A DNA stretch of 64,000 nt. Origin: Cytophagaceae bacterium (GTDB lineage Bacteria; Bacteroidota; Bacteroidia; Cytophagales; Flexibacteraceae). The number at the start of each line of letters is the position of its first letter. Positions within the stretch are counted from its first letter, which is position 1. The stretch lies in contig JAIXYP010000062.1 of the NCBI GenBank assembly GCA_027490155.1, positions 1 through 64,000 of the forward strand. Reading direction: 5' to 3'. Positions 17,249 to 25,480 of this stretch are shown in pieces. The notes beneath the pieces were generated by a model, which saw nothing but the letters and a program-made list of their open reading frames with translations, did no database searches and was not told the DNA's origin. The position numbers were made by a program, and so were the translations under genes.

Positions 17249-19687
17249 ATGTACAGGAACTCAACGTTCTGGCTGGTGGTGGCTATCGTCTGCACCACAG
17301 TCTTCATTACTGGCCCTCAGGTTGTATCCTTGGCCCAAACACCGACTAAATCAAACAACAAATCTGTCGGTACGAAAACTGCTGCCCCTACTGCCACCCG
17401 CCCAACCCTAACAGGTCAAGCCGAGCTACCTAAGGGTGCTATCCCTGGCCTTGAGGTGCGTTATTATTCGTTGGGAACCTTGGTGCCGAACGACGTGCCA
17501 ACACTGGCAGACAATCAGCTACCCCAAAAGATTGGCATCATCCCTCAGATGGTGATGGCAGACTACCTCAAAAGTTTTGATTGGCGCAAGGACGAAGGGG
17601 TATTGCTTAATGCCACAGGCTACCTCAAAATCACTGAGGCCCGGTCCTACAACCTCACGGTGCGTGGCTCTGGCTATCTATCCCTCAAGGTGGATGGTAA
17701 GGATATGCTAACCCTCAAGGCCGTTGACAATGTCTTCGAAAAGGATGCCGAAGTCTATCTTGAAGTCGGATACCACAAGGTCGAGCTGCAACATGCCACT
17801 AAGGTGGCTAGCTATCGGGAGGCAACATTGTGGTGGTTCAACAACGACACCAAAACCAAGGAGTACATCCCTGCCAGCTACTTCTATTACGTCCCAACTA
17901 CCGACCCTGCCATCAGCAAAACTAAACCCAAGATAAAACTAGGGACCATAACTCTTCGGCCTGGCGATGCCGCACCATTGGAGGCCCTTCACCCTTCAGT
18001 TGATGCACAGATACTTCACAAACAAAATCTTGAGCCTGCCGTTGGTGGGCTTGACTTCATGACCAATGGGGATATGATTGTCTCCACTTGGGACTCGTTG
18101 GGGCAGATTTATCGATTCAAGAATGTGGCCAGTGGCGACACCAACAAAATTGTGGTCAAACGCATCGCTATGGGCCTTGCCGAGCCATTAGGCCTCAAAG
18201 TTGTTGCCGACCGCATCTTCGTCCTGCAGAAACAAGAGCTCACCGAGCTAGTGGACCGTGATGGCGATGAGGTGATCGATGAGTACAAAACCATCTGCAA
18301 CGCATGGGGCGTGACCGGTAACTTCCATGAGTTTGCGTTTGGCTTGGTGTATCAGGATGGGTTTTTCTATGCTACACTAGCGATAGGCATTATGCCTGGT
18401 GGCAAAAGTGCCAACCCGCAAAACAAGGACCGTGGCAAAGTGATCAAAATAGGGCTGAATGGCAATTACGAAACGATCGCGAGCGGCTTACGGACACCAA
18501 ACAGCATTGGTGTGGGACCTGACCATGAGCTATTTGTGGCAGACAACCAAGGCGATTGGCTGCCGGCTTGTAAAGTGGTTCATGTCAAGAAAAACGCCTT
18601 CTATGGCAACTATTCGGTCGATATCACCCGCTGGGGCCGCACTGAGGTCACCCAACCGCTCGCCTGGCTACCCCAAGGTGAGATCGGCAACTCGACCTCC
18701 CAACCAGCTGTCCTGAACTGGGGACCCTACCAAAACCAAATGGTAGTCGGCGACGTGCATTATGGAGGCCTCCAACGCATTGCGGTCGAAAAAGTCAATG
18801 GCGAATACCAAGGGGCTGCATTCCGGTTCTCGCAAGGGTTGATGGGCGGTACCAATCGCCTAGCTTATGGGCCTGATGGTGGTCTATACATCGGTATGGT
18901 TGGCAGCACTGGCAACTGGGGCCAGTATGGTAAAAAGTGGTTTGGCCTCCAACGCATGGTCTATAACAAGGCCTCGACCTTCGAGATGCTGACCATCAGC
19001 GCCCGCACAGACGGCTTCGAGATCACTTTTACAGAACCACTTAAGGCTGGGTTTGGCAACAAAGTAGCCGACTATCAGGTCGAGCAATGGCGTTACGTCC
19101 CGACCCCGCAATACGGAGGTCCTAAAGTCGATCAGGTGACATTAACGCCGACAGCGGTGGTGATATCTGCCGACAGGCGCAAGGTTTTCCTTGCCCTCGA
19201 CGGACTGAAAGAAGGCCATGTGGTCTATTTCCGTGCCTTGCCAGCCCGCGTCCTGAGCGAAACTGGGGCGGAGCTCTGGACCACGGAGTCTTGGTACACC
19301 CTCAATGCCATCCCGAAGGATCTACCTGGCCCAGTATCAAAAGCTAGTCTTGCAGCCAAAGCCCAAAAAGCTAAGGCTGAGTCAGTGTTAGCCTTGGCTA
19401 ATACTAAGCCAACCAAGGCACCAACTGCTGCCGTGCTGGACGGTGGTGCGCTCATTGAGTCTACCGGATGCCGTGGCTGCCATGCCAATGACAAAAATGG
19501 CCTAGGACCAGCCTTAAGGTCTATCTCTGCCAAGTACAAGGGCGAAAAGAAAGCCCAAGATGTCCTGACCGAAAAGGTCTTGAACGGTGGTAGTGGCGTT
19601 TGGGGCGAGCAAGCAATGCCGACCCATCACCATATTGGCAAAGCAAAAGTGGCCGCCATGGTCAAGTTTGTTTTAGCGATGCCATAG
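17249..19687 (+). CDS. Periplasmic PA14-like / beta-propeller (PQQ-type sugar dehydrogenase-like) / cytochrome c protein
   Basis: 812 residues. A signal peptide (about 8-29) is followed by a PA14-like carbohydrate-binding stretch (about 65-215; GYLSLKVDGKDML, YLEVGYHKVELQH). A six-bladed propeller resembling soluble glucose dehydrogenases follows (about 250-590; GLDFMTNGDMIVSTW, GLRTPNSIGVGPDHELFVAD, NRLAYGPDGGLYIGM). The C-terminal class I cytochrome c domain has haem-binding C741-R-G-C744-H745 and probable distal ligand M790 (EQAMPTHHH). This architecture suggests oxidation of a sugar or alcohol with electrons passed to the attached haem. Whether it binds PQQ or only Ca cannot be judged from sequence. 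It is co-transcribed with the preceding gene and ends at a good terminator. Confidence 0.8.
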   Translation: MYRNSTFWLVVAIVCTTVFITGPQVVSLAQTPTKSNNKSVGTKTAAPTATRPTLTGQAELPKGAIPGLEVRYYSLGTLVPNDVPTLADNQLPQKIGIIPQMVMADYLKSFDWRKDEGVLLNATGYLKITEARSYNLTVRGSGYLSLKVDGKDMLTLKAVDNVFEKDAEVYLEVGYHKVELQHATKVASYREATLWWFNNDTKTKEYIPASYFYYVPTTDPAISKTKPKIKLGTITLRPGDAAPLEALHPSVDAQILHKQNLEPAVGGLDFMTNGDMIVSTWDSLGQIYRFKNVASGDTNKIVVKRIAMGLAEPLGLKVVADRIFVLQKQELTELVDRDGDEVIDEYKTICNAWGVTGNFHEFAFGLVYQDGFFYATLAIGIMPGGKSANPQNKDRGKVIKIGLNGNYETIASGLRTPNSIGVGPDHELFVADNQGDWLPACKVVHVKKNAFYGNYSVDITRWGRTEVTQPLAWLPQGEIGNSTSQPAVLNWGPYQNQMVVGDVHYGGLQRIAVEKVNGEYQGAAFRFSQGLMGGTNRLAYGPDGGLYIGMVGSTGNWGQYGKKWFGLQRMVYNKASTFEMLTISARTDGFEITFTEPLKAGFGNKVADYQVEQWRYVPTPQYGGPKVDQVTLTPTAVVISADRRKVFLALDGLKEGHVVYFRALPARVLSETGAELWTTESWYTLNAIPKDLPGPVSKASLAAKAQKAKAESVLALANTKPTKAPTAAVLDGGALIESTGCRGCHANDKNGLGPALRSISAKYKGEKKAQDVLTEKVLNGGSGVWGEQAMPTHHHIGKAKVAAMVKFVLAMP

Positions 19688-19710
19688 GGCAGCCGATTTG
19701 ATGTAGCATC

Positions 19711-19756
19711 TGCCCCGCCATCCTTCTATCCAGTAGGCTGGTGGGGCTTTTTGCTT
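19711..19756 (+). terminator. Intrinsic terminator behind the cytochrome c gene
   Basis: GCCCCGCCA pairs with TGGTGGGGC around an 18-nt loop and is followed by TTTTTGC. Confidence 0.75.
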
Positions 19757-19921
19757 TAGCACTGATTGCGACACTTTGCGCACGGTATTGGCTTATACCG
19801 ACCTTGCCTAGTGCCTGTTTTCTGCTTGTATTCTCCCCAGCTCCATCTGTTGCCAGCACACACGCTGTCAGTTGGTCCATCACCTTAGCGGATTAAGCAC
19901 TCAAACAAGGCAGTAAAGCAT

Positions 19922-19929
19922 TATATTTG
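19922..19929 (+). promoter_or_regulatory. Bacteroidota -7 promoter box (TATATTTG) for the GH3 gene
   Basis: TATATTTG lies 11 bp before the ATG at 19941, implying a very short or nearly leaderless mRNA. No clear -33 element. Confidence 0.35.
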
Positions 19930-19940
19930 CCTGATAGGCC

Positions 19941-21464
19941 ATGTTACACGCAGTCATCAAGCGCATATTAGCTTCGCGCTACAACAAGTTTGCCCAATCG
20001 CACTACCAAGTGCCACTGGCAACCCAGCAAGCCGTCTATCGGCAGTTGCTGGTGCGTGGTCATAAGTCAATTTATGGGCAAGACCATGGCCTCAAGGCTG
20101 ACACCTCCTTGGCTGATTTCAAACGCCAAGTACCAATCGTCAGTTACGAAGAGTTGTTCCCCTATATTCAGCGGGGCCTGCGTGGCGAGGCCAATGTGCT
20201 CTGGCCAGGCTTCACCCATTGGTATAGCAAAAGTAGCGGCACCACCAATGCCCGCAGCAAATACATCCCGATCACGACCGATAGCCTCCAGGGATGCCAC
20301 TTCAAGGCTGGGCGTGATGTGCTGGCGCTCTATCAGCATCAGGTGCCTGAAAGCAAGTTGTTACTCAGGCCCAACATAGCATTGGGTGGCAGCCTCCAGC
20401 CCAACCCCGAAGGCGGACCAGCCAAGTGTGGCGACATATCTGCTGTCATGATGCACAACCTGCCATGGTGGGCTCAGTATCTGCGACGCCCTAAGCTAGA
20501 TGTGGCTCTAATGTCCGAGTTTGAACAAAAGTTGGAGCTCATTGCAAAGGCCGCCATCAAGCTGGACCTTGCCGCTATTAGTGGGGTGCCAACTTGGAAC
20601 GTAGTCTTGCTTCGGCGTGTGCTAGAGCTCACAGGTAAATCGCACCTGCGCGAAGTTTGGCCTAACCTAGAGTTGTTTTTCCACGGCGCAGTATCCTTCG
20701 GGCCGTATCGCCGCATCTTTGATGAGTTGATCCAGGGGCCAGGTATGCACTACTTTGAGCTCTACAACGCTAGTGAGGGCTTTTTTGGCGCACAGGACGA
20801 CATGTCCCTCAATGACGAGATGCTCCTGATGCTGGACCACGGCATCTACTACGAGTTTATGCCGATTGACGAGCTGGACAGCCAACAGCCCATTACAGTT
20901 GGTCTAGAGGATGTAGAACTTGGCCGCAATTATGCGCTAGTCATCAGCACCAATGGTGGTCTCTGGCGCTATCTGATTGGTGATACCATTAGGTTCACAA
21001 GCAAAGCCCCCTATCGGTTCAAGATCACTGGCCGGACCCGCAGCTTCATCAACGTATTTGGCGAGGAGCTCATGGTCGAGAATGCCGAAGCTGCCCTCAC
21101 CAAAGCCTGCCAACAGACTGGTGCGGTGGCGAGCAACTTCACTGCCGCACCCGTCTTTATGCAGGCCAGTGACGCCCAACAAAAAGGGGGGCATGAGTGG
21201 ATCATCGAGTTTGAGCGACCACCACAAGATGCCGAGCTATTTGCCCAGATCCTTGACGATGCCCTGCGCCAAGTCAATAGCGACTATGACGCCAAACGGT
21301 ATAGGGATATGGCCCTCAAACGGCTCAAGTTGCACATTGCACCACAAGGCACGTTCTACCACTGGCTCAAGTACAAAGGCAAATTGGGCGGTCAGCACAA
21401 GGTACCACGCCTAAGCAACGATCGCCTCTTGCTAGAAGAAATATATAACCTCATCGCGGGTTAA
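19941..21464 (+). CDS. GH3-family acyl-adenylating ligase
   Basis: 507 residues over the whole length of the family known in plants as GH3 auxin/jasmonate-amido synthetases and widely present in Bacteroidota with unknown substrates. The ATP-binding motif is YSKSSGTTNARSKYIP (about 92-107). The second adenylation motif is LYNASEGFFG (about 273-282), and YLIGDTIRFT (about 343-352) supplies the conserved Asp. The enzyme should adenylate a carboxylic acid and transfer it to an amine, probably an amino acid. The acid is not predictable. It is preceded by its own -7 box. The next gene is 114 bp away and unrelated in pathway. Confidence 0.85.
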   Translation: MLHAVIKRILASRYNKFAQSHYQVPLATQQAVYRQLLVRGHKSIYGQDHGLKADTSLADFKRQVPIVSYEELFPYIQRGLRGEANVLWPGFTHWYSKSSGTTNARSKYIPITTDSLQGCHFKAGRDVLALYQHQVPESKLLLRPNIALGGSLQPNPEGGPAKCGDISAVMMHNLPWWAQYLRRPKLDVALMSEFEQKLELIAKAAIKLDLAAISGVPTWNVVLLRRVLELTGKSHLREVWPNLELFFHGAVSFGPYRRIFDELIQGPGMHYFELYNASEGFFGAQDDMSLNDEMLLMLDHGIYYEFMPIDELDSQQPITVGLEDVELGRNYALVISTNGGLWRYLIGDTIRFTSKAPYRFKITGRTRSFINVFGEELMVENAEAALTKACQQTGAVASNFTAAPVFMQASDAQQKGGHEWIIEFERPPQDAELFAQILDDALRQVNSDYDAKRYRDMALKRLKLHIAPQGTFYHWLKYKGKLGGQHKVPRLSNDRLLLEEIYNLIAG

Positions 21465-21578
21465 CACATAGGGGATGGCTTTTACCAGCCTGACACAAGC
21501 ATGCACTTGCTTTTAGTATGGTGACGGATGTACATTGGGGTGTTTTCTGATCAATTAACCAAACCCCCTGGAGCCTCC

Positions 21579-22154
21579 ATGTCCTACTTCGCACACGAAA
21601 CCGCCGTCATCGACCAAGGCTGTACCATTGGTGATGGCAGCAAGATCTGGCACTTCAGCCACATCATGCCGGGTGCCGTCCTTGGCGAGCGTTGTAACCT
21701 AGGCCAGAATGTCGTCGTAAGCCCGGGTGTGGTACTCGGCAACAACGTCAAGGTCCAGAACAATGTCTCAATCTACAGTGGCGTCACCTGCGACGATGAT
21801 GTTTTCCTGGGCCCCAGCATGGTCTTCACCAATGTGCTCAACCCGCGCTCTGCCGTCCCCCGTCGTGATCAGTACCTCCATACCCATGTCGGCCAAGGGG
21901 CCACCATCGGCGCCAATGCCACCATCGTCTGTGGGCATAACATTGGGCGATTTGCCTTTATCGGTGCGGGGGCCGTTATCACCAAACACGTCGGCGCTTA
22001 TGAGCTTTGGCTCGGCAACCCAGCCCGCCATGTGGGCTACATGAGCCAGTTTGGGCATCGCCTTCGGTTTGATGACCAAGGCCTTGCGACCTGCCCAGAA
22101 AGCCAGCAGCGGTACCAGTTGCAGGACGGTGTCGTTGACATATTGCCAGACTAG
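21579..22154 (+). CDS. WbpD/WlbB-like N-acetyltransferase (left-handed beta-helix)
   Basis: 191 residues from the ATG at 21579; an upstream in-frame start at 21528 adds 17 residues with no family counterpart. Hexapeptide repeats (IGDGSKIWHFSHI, LGQNVVVSPGVVLG, VQNNVSIYSGV) and GPSMVFTNVLNPRSA match WbpD/WlbB, which acetylates UDP-2-acetamido-3-amino-2,3-dideoxy-glucuronate using acetyl-CoA for O-antigen sugars. The catalytic His that follows the second coil region is compatible (GHNIG). No other nucleotide-sugar gene of that pathway lies in the window, so the substrate is uncertain. It is 53 bp upstream of the DPP III gene and possibly co-transcribed. Confidence 0.8.
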   Translation: MSYFAHETAVIDQGCTIGDGSKIWHFSHIMPGAVLGERCNLGQNVVVSPGVVLGNNVKVQNNVSIYSGVTCDDDVFLGPSMVFTNVLNPRSAVPRRDQYLHTHVGQGATIGANATIVCGHNIGRFAFIGAGAVITKHVGAYELWLGNPARHVGYMSQFGHRLRFDDQGLATCPESQQRYQLQDGVVDILPD

Positions 22155-22207
22155 CGGAAACACCCCAAAACACCTTTACCTAAAAGCCATATCAACACAC
22201 CAAAACA

Positions 22208-24307
22208 ATGAAAATCAACCCACGCCTTCTGTCTGGCGCCACAGCCACTACCCTGGCCCTTTTGGTACTGGCAACCGCCTGCACCAAACCAGCCTCCGAA
22301 AACGGTGCCGCTAAGTCCGACTCAACCCAGACTGCTGCCCTTGCTGATACATTTGCCTATGAGGCCGATCGCTTTGCCGACATCTCCGTTCTGCGTTATC
22401 AGGTCCCGGGCTTTACCGAGCTATCTGACCAGCAAAAGGAGCTTTTGTTTTACCTCAGCGAGGCAGCCCGTGCTGGGCGTGACATCCTTTGGGACCAAAA
22501 CTACCGCCACAATATCCGGATTCGGAAGGTGCTAGAGACCATCTTGGAGCACTATGCTGGGCCTAAAGACAGCCCCGACTGGAAAGCCTTTGAGACTTAC
22601 GCCAAGCGGGTGTTCTTCAGCAACGGTATCCACCACCATTATAGCACCAAAAAGATCGAGCCCGGGTTCAAGGCTGATTACTTCAAAACACTAGTGGCCG
22701 ATGCTGGCAAGGCTGCAGGTGCCCAATGGCCGCTGGACAAAGGCCAGTCTGTTGACCAACTAGTCACCATGCTGACTCCCATCTTGTTTGATCCTAAGGT
22801 GGATGCCAAACGTGTCAATGTGGACAAGGATATCGACCACGTGGCCCAGTCGGCTAATAACTTCTACCAAGGGCTAACCGAGGCCGAAGTCAAAGCCTAT
22901 TATGATGCCAAACAAAAGGCCGACCCTAAAAGCCAAGTGTCTTGGGGACTAAACTCTACCTTGGTCAAAGGCGCCAAAGGCATCACCGAGGAGGTCTGGA
23001 AAGTGGGTGGCCGTTATGATGCTGCCATCCAACAAATCGTCCTGAATCTCAAGAAGGCCGTCAACGTGGCCGAAAACGACAAACAACGCAAAGCCCTAGA
23101 GGCCCTTGTCAAGTTCTACGAAACAGGCGACCTCAAAGCTTGGGATGACTATAACGTCGCCTGGGTGCAGGACACCGACAGCCGTATCGATGTGGTTAAT
23201 GGCTTCATTGAGGTCTATGGTGACGCCATCGGCATGCGGGGCACTTACGAAAGTGTCGTCAGCATCAAGGACATGGAAGCCACCAAACGCATTGCAGCCA
23301 TCGGCAAGGAGGCCCAATGGTTTGAGGACAATAGCCCCATCGCGGCCGAGTTCAAGAAGAAGAAGGTCACGGGTATTTCGGCCAAGGTCATTACCGTGGT
23401 GCAGGAAGCTGGCGATGCCGCCCCGGCCACACCTATCGGCATCAATCTGCCCAATGCCAACTGGATCCGGGAGACACACGGTAGCAAGTCGGTATCACTT
23501 GGCAACATCGTCTCGGCTTATGACATCGTCAAAAGTGGCGGCTCTAGCCTTACTGAGTTCTGTTATGACGAGGCGGAAGTAAACCGTGCCAAAGCACATG
23601 GTGTATTAGCAGGCCACCTCCACACCGATATGCACGAGGTCATCGGCCATGCTAGTGGGCAACTTAATCCCGGCATCAGCAAGGATATGCTCAAAAACTA
23701 TGGCTCTTGCCTCGAAGAAGCCCGTGCCGACCTTGTCGCCTTGTATTACCTAGGCGACAAAAAACTGGTTGACATTGGCGTGATGCCATCGCTTGAGGTG
23801 GGCCTTGCTGCCTACGACAACTACATCCGGAACGGCCTGATGCAGCAGCTTAACCGCATCGAGCTTGGCGAAAACCTAGAAGAAAGCCACATGCGGAACC
23901 GCCAATTGGTGGCCGCTTGGGCCTTCGAAAAAGGAGCCAAAGAGGGCGTCATCATCCGTGAGGTGCGCAACAACAAAACCTACTTCAAGGTCAAGGACTA
24001 CGAAAAACTGCGCAAGCTATTTGGTCAGCTGCTGGCCGAGATTCAGGGCATCATCAGCACTGGCAACTTCAAAGCCGGCATGGCCTTGGTGGAAGGTTAT
24101 GGCGTCAAGGTGGATCAGGCCTTACTCAAAGAGGTGCGTGATCGCTATGCAGCCCTTAACACCGCACCTTATTATGGCTTTATCCAGCCAGAGATTGCTG
24201 CAACCCTCGCAGGCGAAAAAGCCACTGCCGTGCAGCTCAGCTACCCCAAGGATTTCTTGGCCCAGCAGCTCATGTTCGGCAAACGCTATGGCTACTTACA
24301 TTGGTAG
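22208..24307 (+). CDS. Lipoprotein dipeptidyl-peptidase III (M49 zinc peptidase)
   Basis: 699 residues. The N-terminus has a lipoprotein-like signal with candidate acylated C25 (LATAC). The M49 zinc motif HEVIGH (about 476) is followed by EEARAD (about 504), the two hallmark motifs of DPP III. The middle sequence GINLPNANWIRETHGSKSV is also typical of the family and forms part of the substrate cleft. The enzyme removes dipeptides from the N-terminus of short peptides. Bacteroides homologues use a HECLGH form, so the hexapeptide agrees with the family. Lipidation suggests a periplasmic or surface location, useful for peptide scavenging. A clean terminator follows at 24345. Confidence 0.92.
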   Translation: MKINPRLLSGATATTLALLVLATACTKPASENGAAKSDSTQTAALADTFAYEADRFADISVLRYQVPGFTELSDQQKELLFYLSEAARAGRDILWDQNYRHNIRIRKVLETILEHYAGPKDSPDWKAFETYAKRVFFSNGIHHHYSTKKIEPGFKADYFKTLVADAGKAAGAQWPLDKGQSVDQLVTMLTPILFDPKVDAKRVNVDKDIDHVAQSANNFYQGLTEAEVKAYYDAKQKADPKSQVSWGLNSTLVKGAKGITEEVWKVGGRYDAAIQQIVLNLKKAVNVAENDKQRKALEALVKFYETGDLKAWDDYNVAWVQDTDSRIDVVNGFIEVYGDAIGMRGTYESVVSIKDMEATKRIAAIGKEAQWFEDNSPIAAEFKKKKVTGISAKVITVVQEAGDAAPATPIGINLPNANWIRETHGSKSVSLGNIVSAYDIVKSGGSSLTEFCYDEAEVNRAKAHGVLAGHLHTDMHEVIGHASGQLNPGISKDMLKNYGSCLEEARADLVALYYLGDKKLVDIGVMPSLEVGLAAYDNYIRNGLMQQLNRIELGENLEESHMRNRQLVAAWAFEKGAKEGVIIREVRNNKTYFKVKDYEKLRKLFGQLLAEIQGIISTGNFKAGMALVEGYGVKVDQALLKEVRDRYAALNTAPYYGFIQPEIAATLAGEKATAVQLSYPKDFLAQQLMFGKRYGYLHW

Positions 24308-24344
24308 ACCATTGCGTACTTAACCCTAGTTAGTTATTATGATG

Positions 24345-24371
24345 AAAGCCACCTTCGGGTGGCTTTTTTAT
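24345..24371 (+). terminator. Intrinsic terminator of the DPP III gene
   Basis: AAAGCCACC-TTCG-GGTGGCTTTTTTA is a perfect stem with a stable UUCG tetraloop and a run of six T. Confidence 0.9.
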
Positions 24372-24502
24372 TTGATTGAACTAGGTTTGATTGGATTAAT
24401 TGGCATTCATTCGCATTGGAGTGATAGGTGTCTGTCTTTTAGGTATGCAAGGCAGTCTCCATAATCTTATTTCTGGAATCTGAGTTCGGACAGAATCTGA
24501 TG
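24372..24502. repeat. Dispersed TIR element, copy F (degenerate left end)
   Basis: The right end contains the exact family core ATCTTATTTCTGGAATC followed by TGAGTTCGGACAG. TGATAGGTGT in the middle is shared with copy B. The left end TTGATTGAACTAGG is a weak match to the TTGTCTGAAC terminus. It fills the gap between convergent genes and ends 19 bp from the stop codon of the minus-strand gene at 24522. Confidence 0.6.
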
Positions 24503-24521
24503 GGTAAGGTGCCCAGCGCAA

Positions 24522-25250
24522 TTACTCCGTCTTCTGATACTCCTTCTTCTTCAGATCACCTCTACGTACAGATTTGATGAAGCGGTTCCAAGCAAAGGGA
24601 TTGAGCAGCTGCAGGCTGGGGGCATTATAGCGGGTTTCTTGCCGCAAGATCTCCTGGCTCATGTAGCTGCGGTAGTTTTCGTTGCTGCTCATGCGGGCGT
24701 TGTACCGGATGCTGTTGAGCATGCCAGGGTCAAGGTTGCGGTGCATGTTGGCCAGCTCGGCTTCTGGCAACTTGAGCGATAGTACTGCCTGTTTGAATAG
24801 CTCTTCAGTAGGGTAGGGAAAGATCTCAATTTCGGGCAGTAGCAAGGTGTCTGCTTTTAAGTAGATAATGACCGATATGGCTTGGCGACCGTCATCAGGG
24901 ATAAAGTAGTATTGCTTGCGGAACCCCGTAGCCGAAACCACGGCACTATCGCCAGCCAAGGTCGCGATCGAAAAATAGCCGTAGAGGTTTGTGCTGGTGC
25001 CACGGCCTGCCTTCGGGATAAAGATGTTGACCCCCGGCACGCCCACTTGGTCATCCCCACTGACGACGAGGCCACTAACCTGTACGATGCGCTTGTTGAG
25101 CCTCTGTGGCTGGACGTCCTCTGGTTTGGTGGTGGTTTTGGCAGGTGGGCTGCTAGGTTTGGGCTGAACTTGTGCACTAAGGTCAAAGCTCAGGAGCAGA
25201 CCCAAAAGGCAAATCAAGGTGCTGGATAAAAGGCGTTGGGCGATGGTCAT
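24522..25250 (-). CDS. Exported carboxypeptidase-regulatory-like domain protein
   Basis: 242 residues from the ATG at 25250; upstream in-frame ATGs to 25343 precede the signal peptide and overlap a likely promoter. A signal peptide (MTIAQRLLSSTLICLLGLL, cleaved near SAQ) is followed by a CarboxypepD_reg-like beta-sandwich (QVSGLVVSGDDQVGVPGVNIF, GTSTNLYGYFSI, VVSATGFRKQYY). The C-terminal 100 residues include YRSYMSQEILRQETRYNAP and LLNPFAWNRFI. This form, without a TonB receptor domain, is common in Bacteroidota and of unknown function, usually cell envelope. A dispersed repeat lies directly behind the stop. Confidence 0.75.
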   Translation of the reverse strand: MTIAQRLLSSTLICLLGLLLSFDLSAQVQPKPSSPPAKTTTKPEDVQPQRLNKRIVQVSGLVVSGDDQVGVPGVNIFIPKAGRGTSTNLYGYFSIATLAGDSAVVSATGFRKQYYFIPDDGRQAISVIIYLKADTLLLPEIEIFPYPTEELFKQAVLSLKLPEAELANMHRNLDPGMLNSIRYNARMSSNENYRSYMSQEILRQETRYNAPSLQLLNPFAWNRFIKSVRRGDLKKKEYQKTE

Positions 25251-25340
25251 CAACTGCTGGTAGGGTTTTGGGTAGCTGGTGTTTGCTGCGTTAGGGCAGG
25301 CTGCTAATCTACTTACGTTTAGCGTCATCAGATATCCTGA

Positions 25341-25348
25341 CAAAGGTA
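25341..25348 (-). promoter_or_regulatory. Bacteroidota -7 promoter box (TACCTTTG, minus strand)
   Basis: CAAAGGTA on the plus strand reads TACCTTTG on the minus strand, a perfect TAnnTTTG. It lies about 90 bp upstream of the ATG at 25250 and overlaps the alternative start at 25343, favouring the downstream start. Confidence 0.4.
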
Positions 25349-25480
25349 AATCTGGATCAGGAACTCAAGGTCGCAAATATCAGGCTTCTGATCCTAATCC
25401 TACGTTAAAGTCAGCTTGCTATTCGTAGCCTTGGGTGGGCAAACCTATAACAGGAATTGTGCCAATCTGCTGATCGCCCT

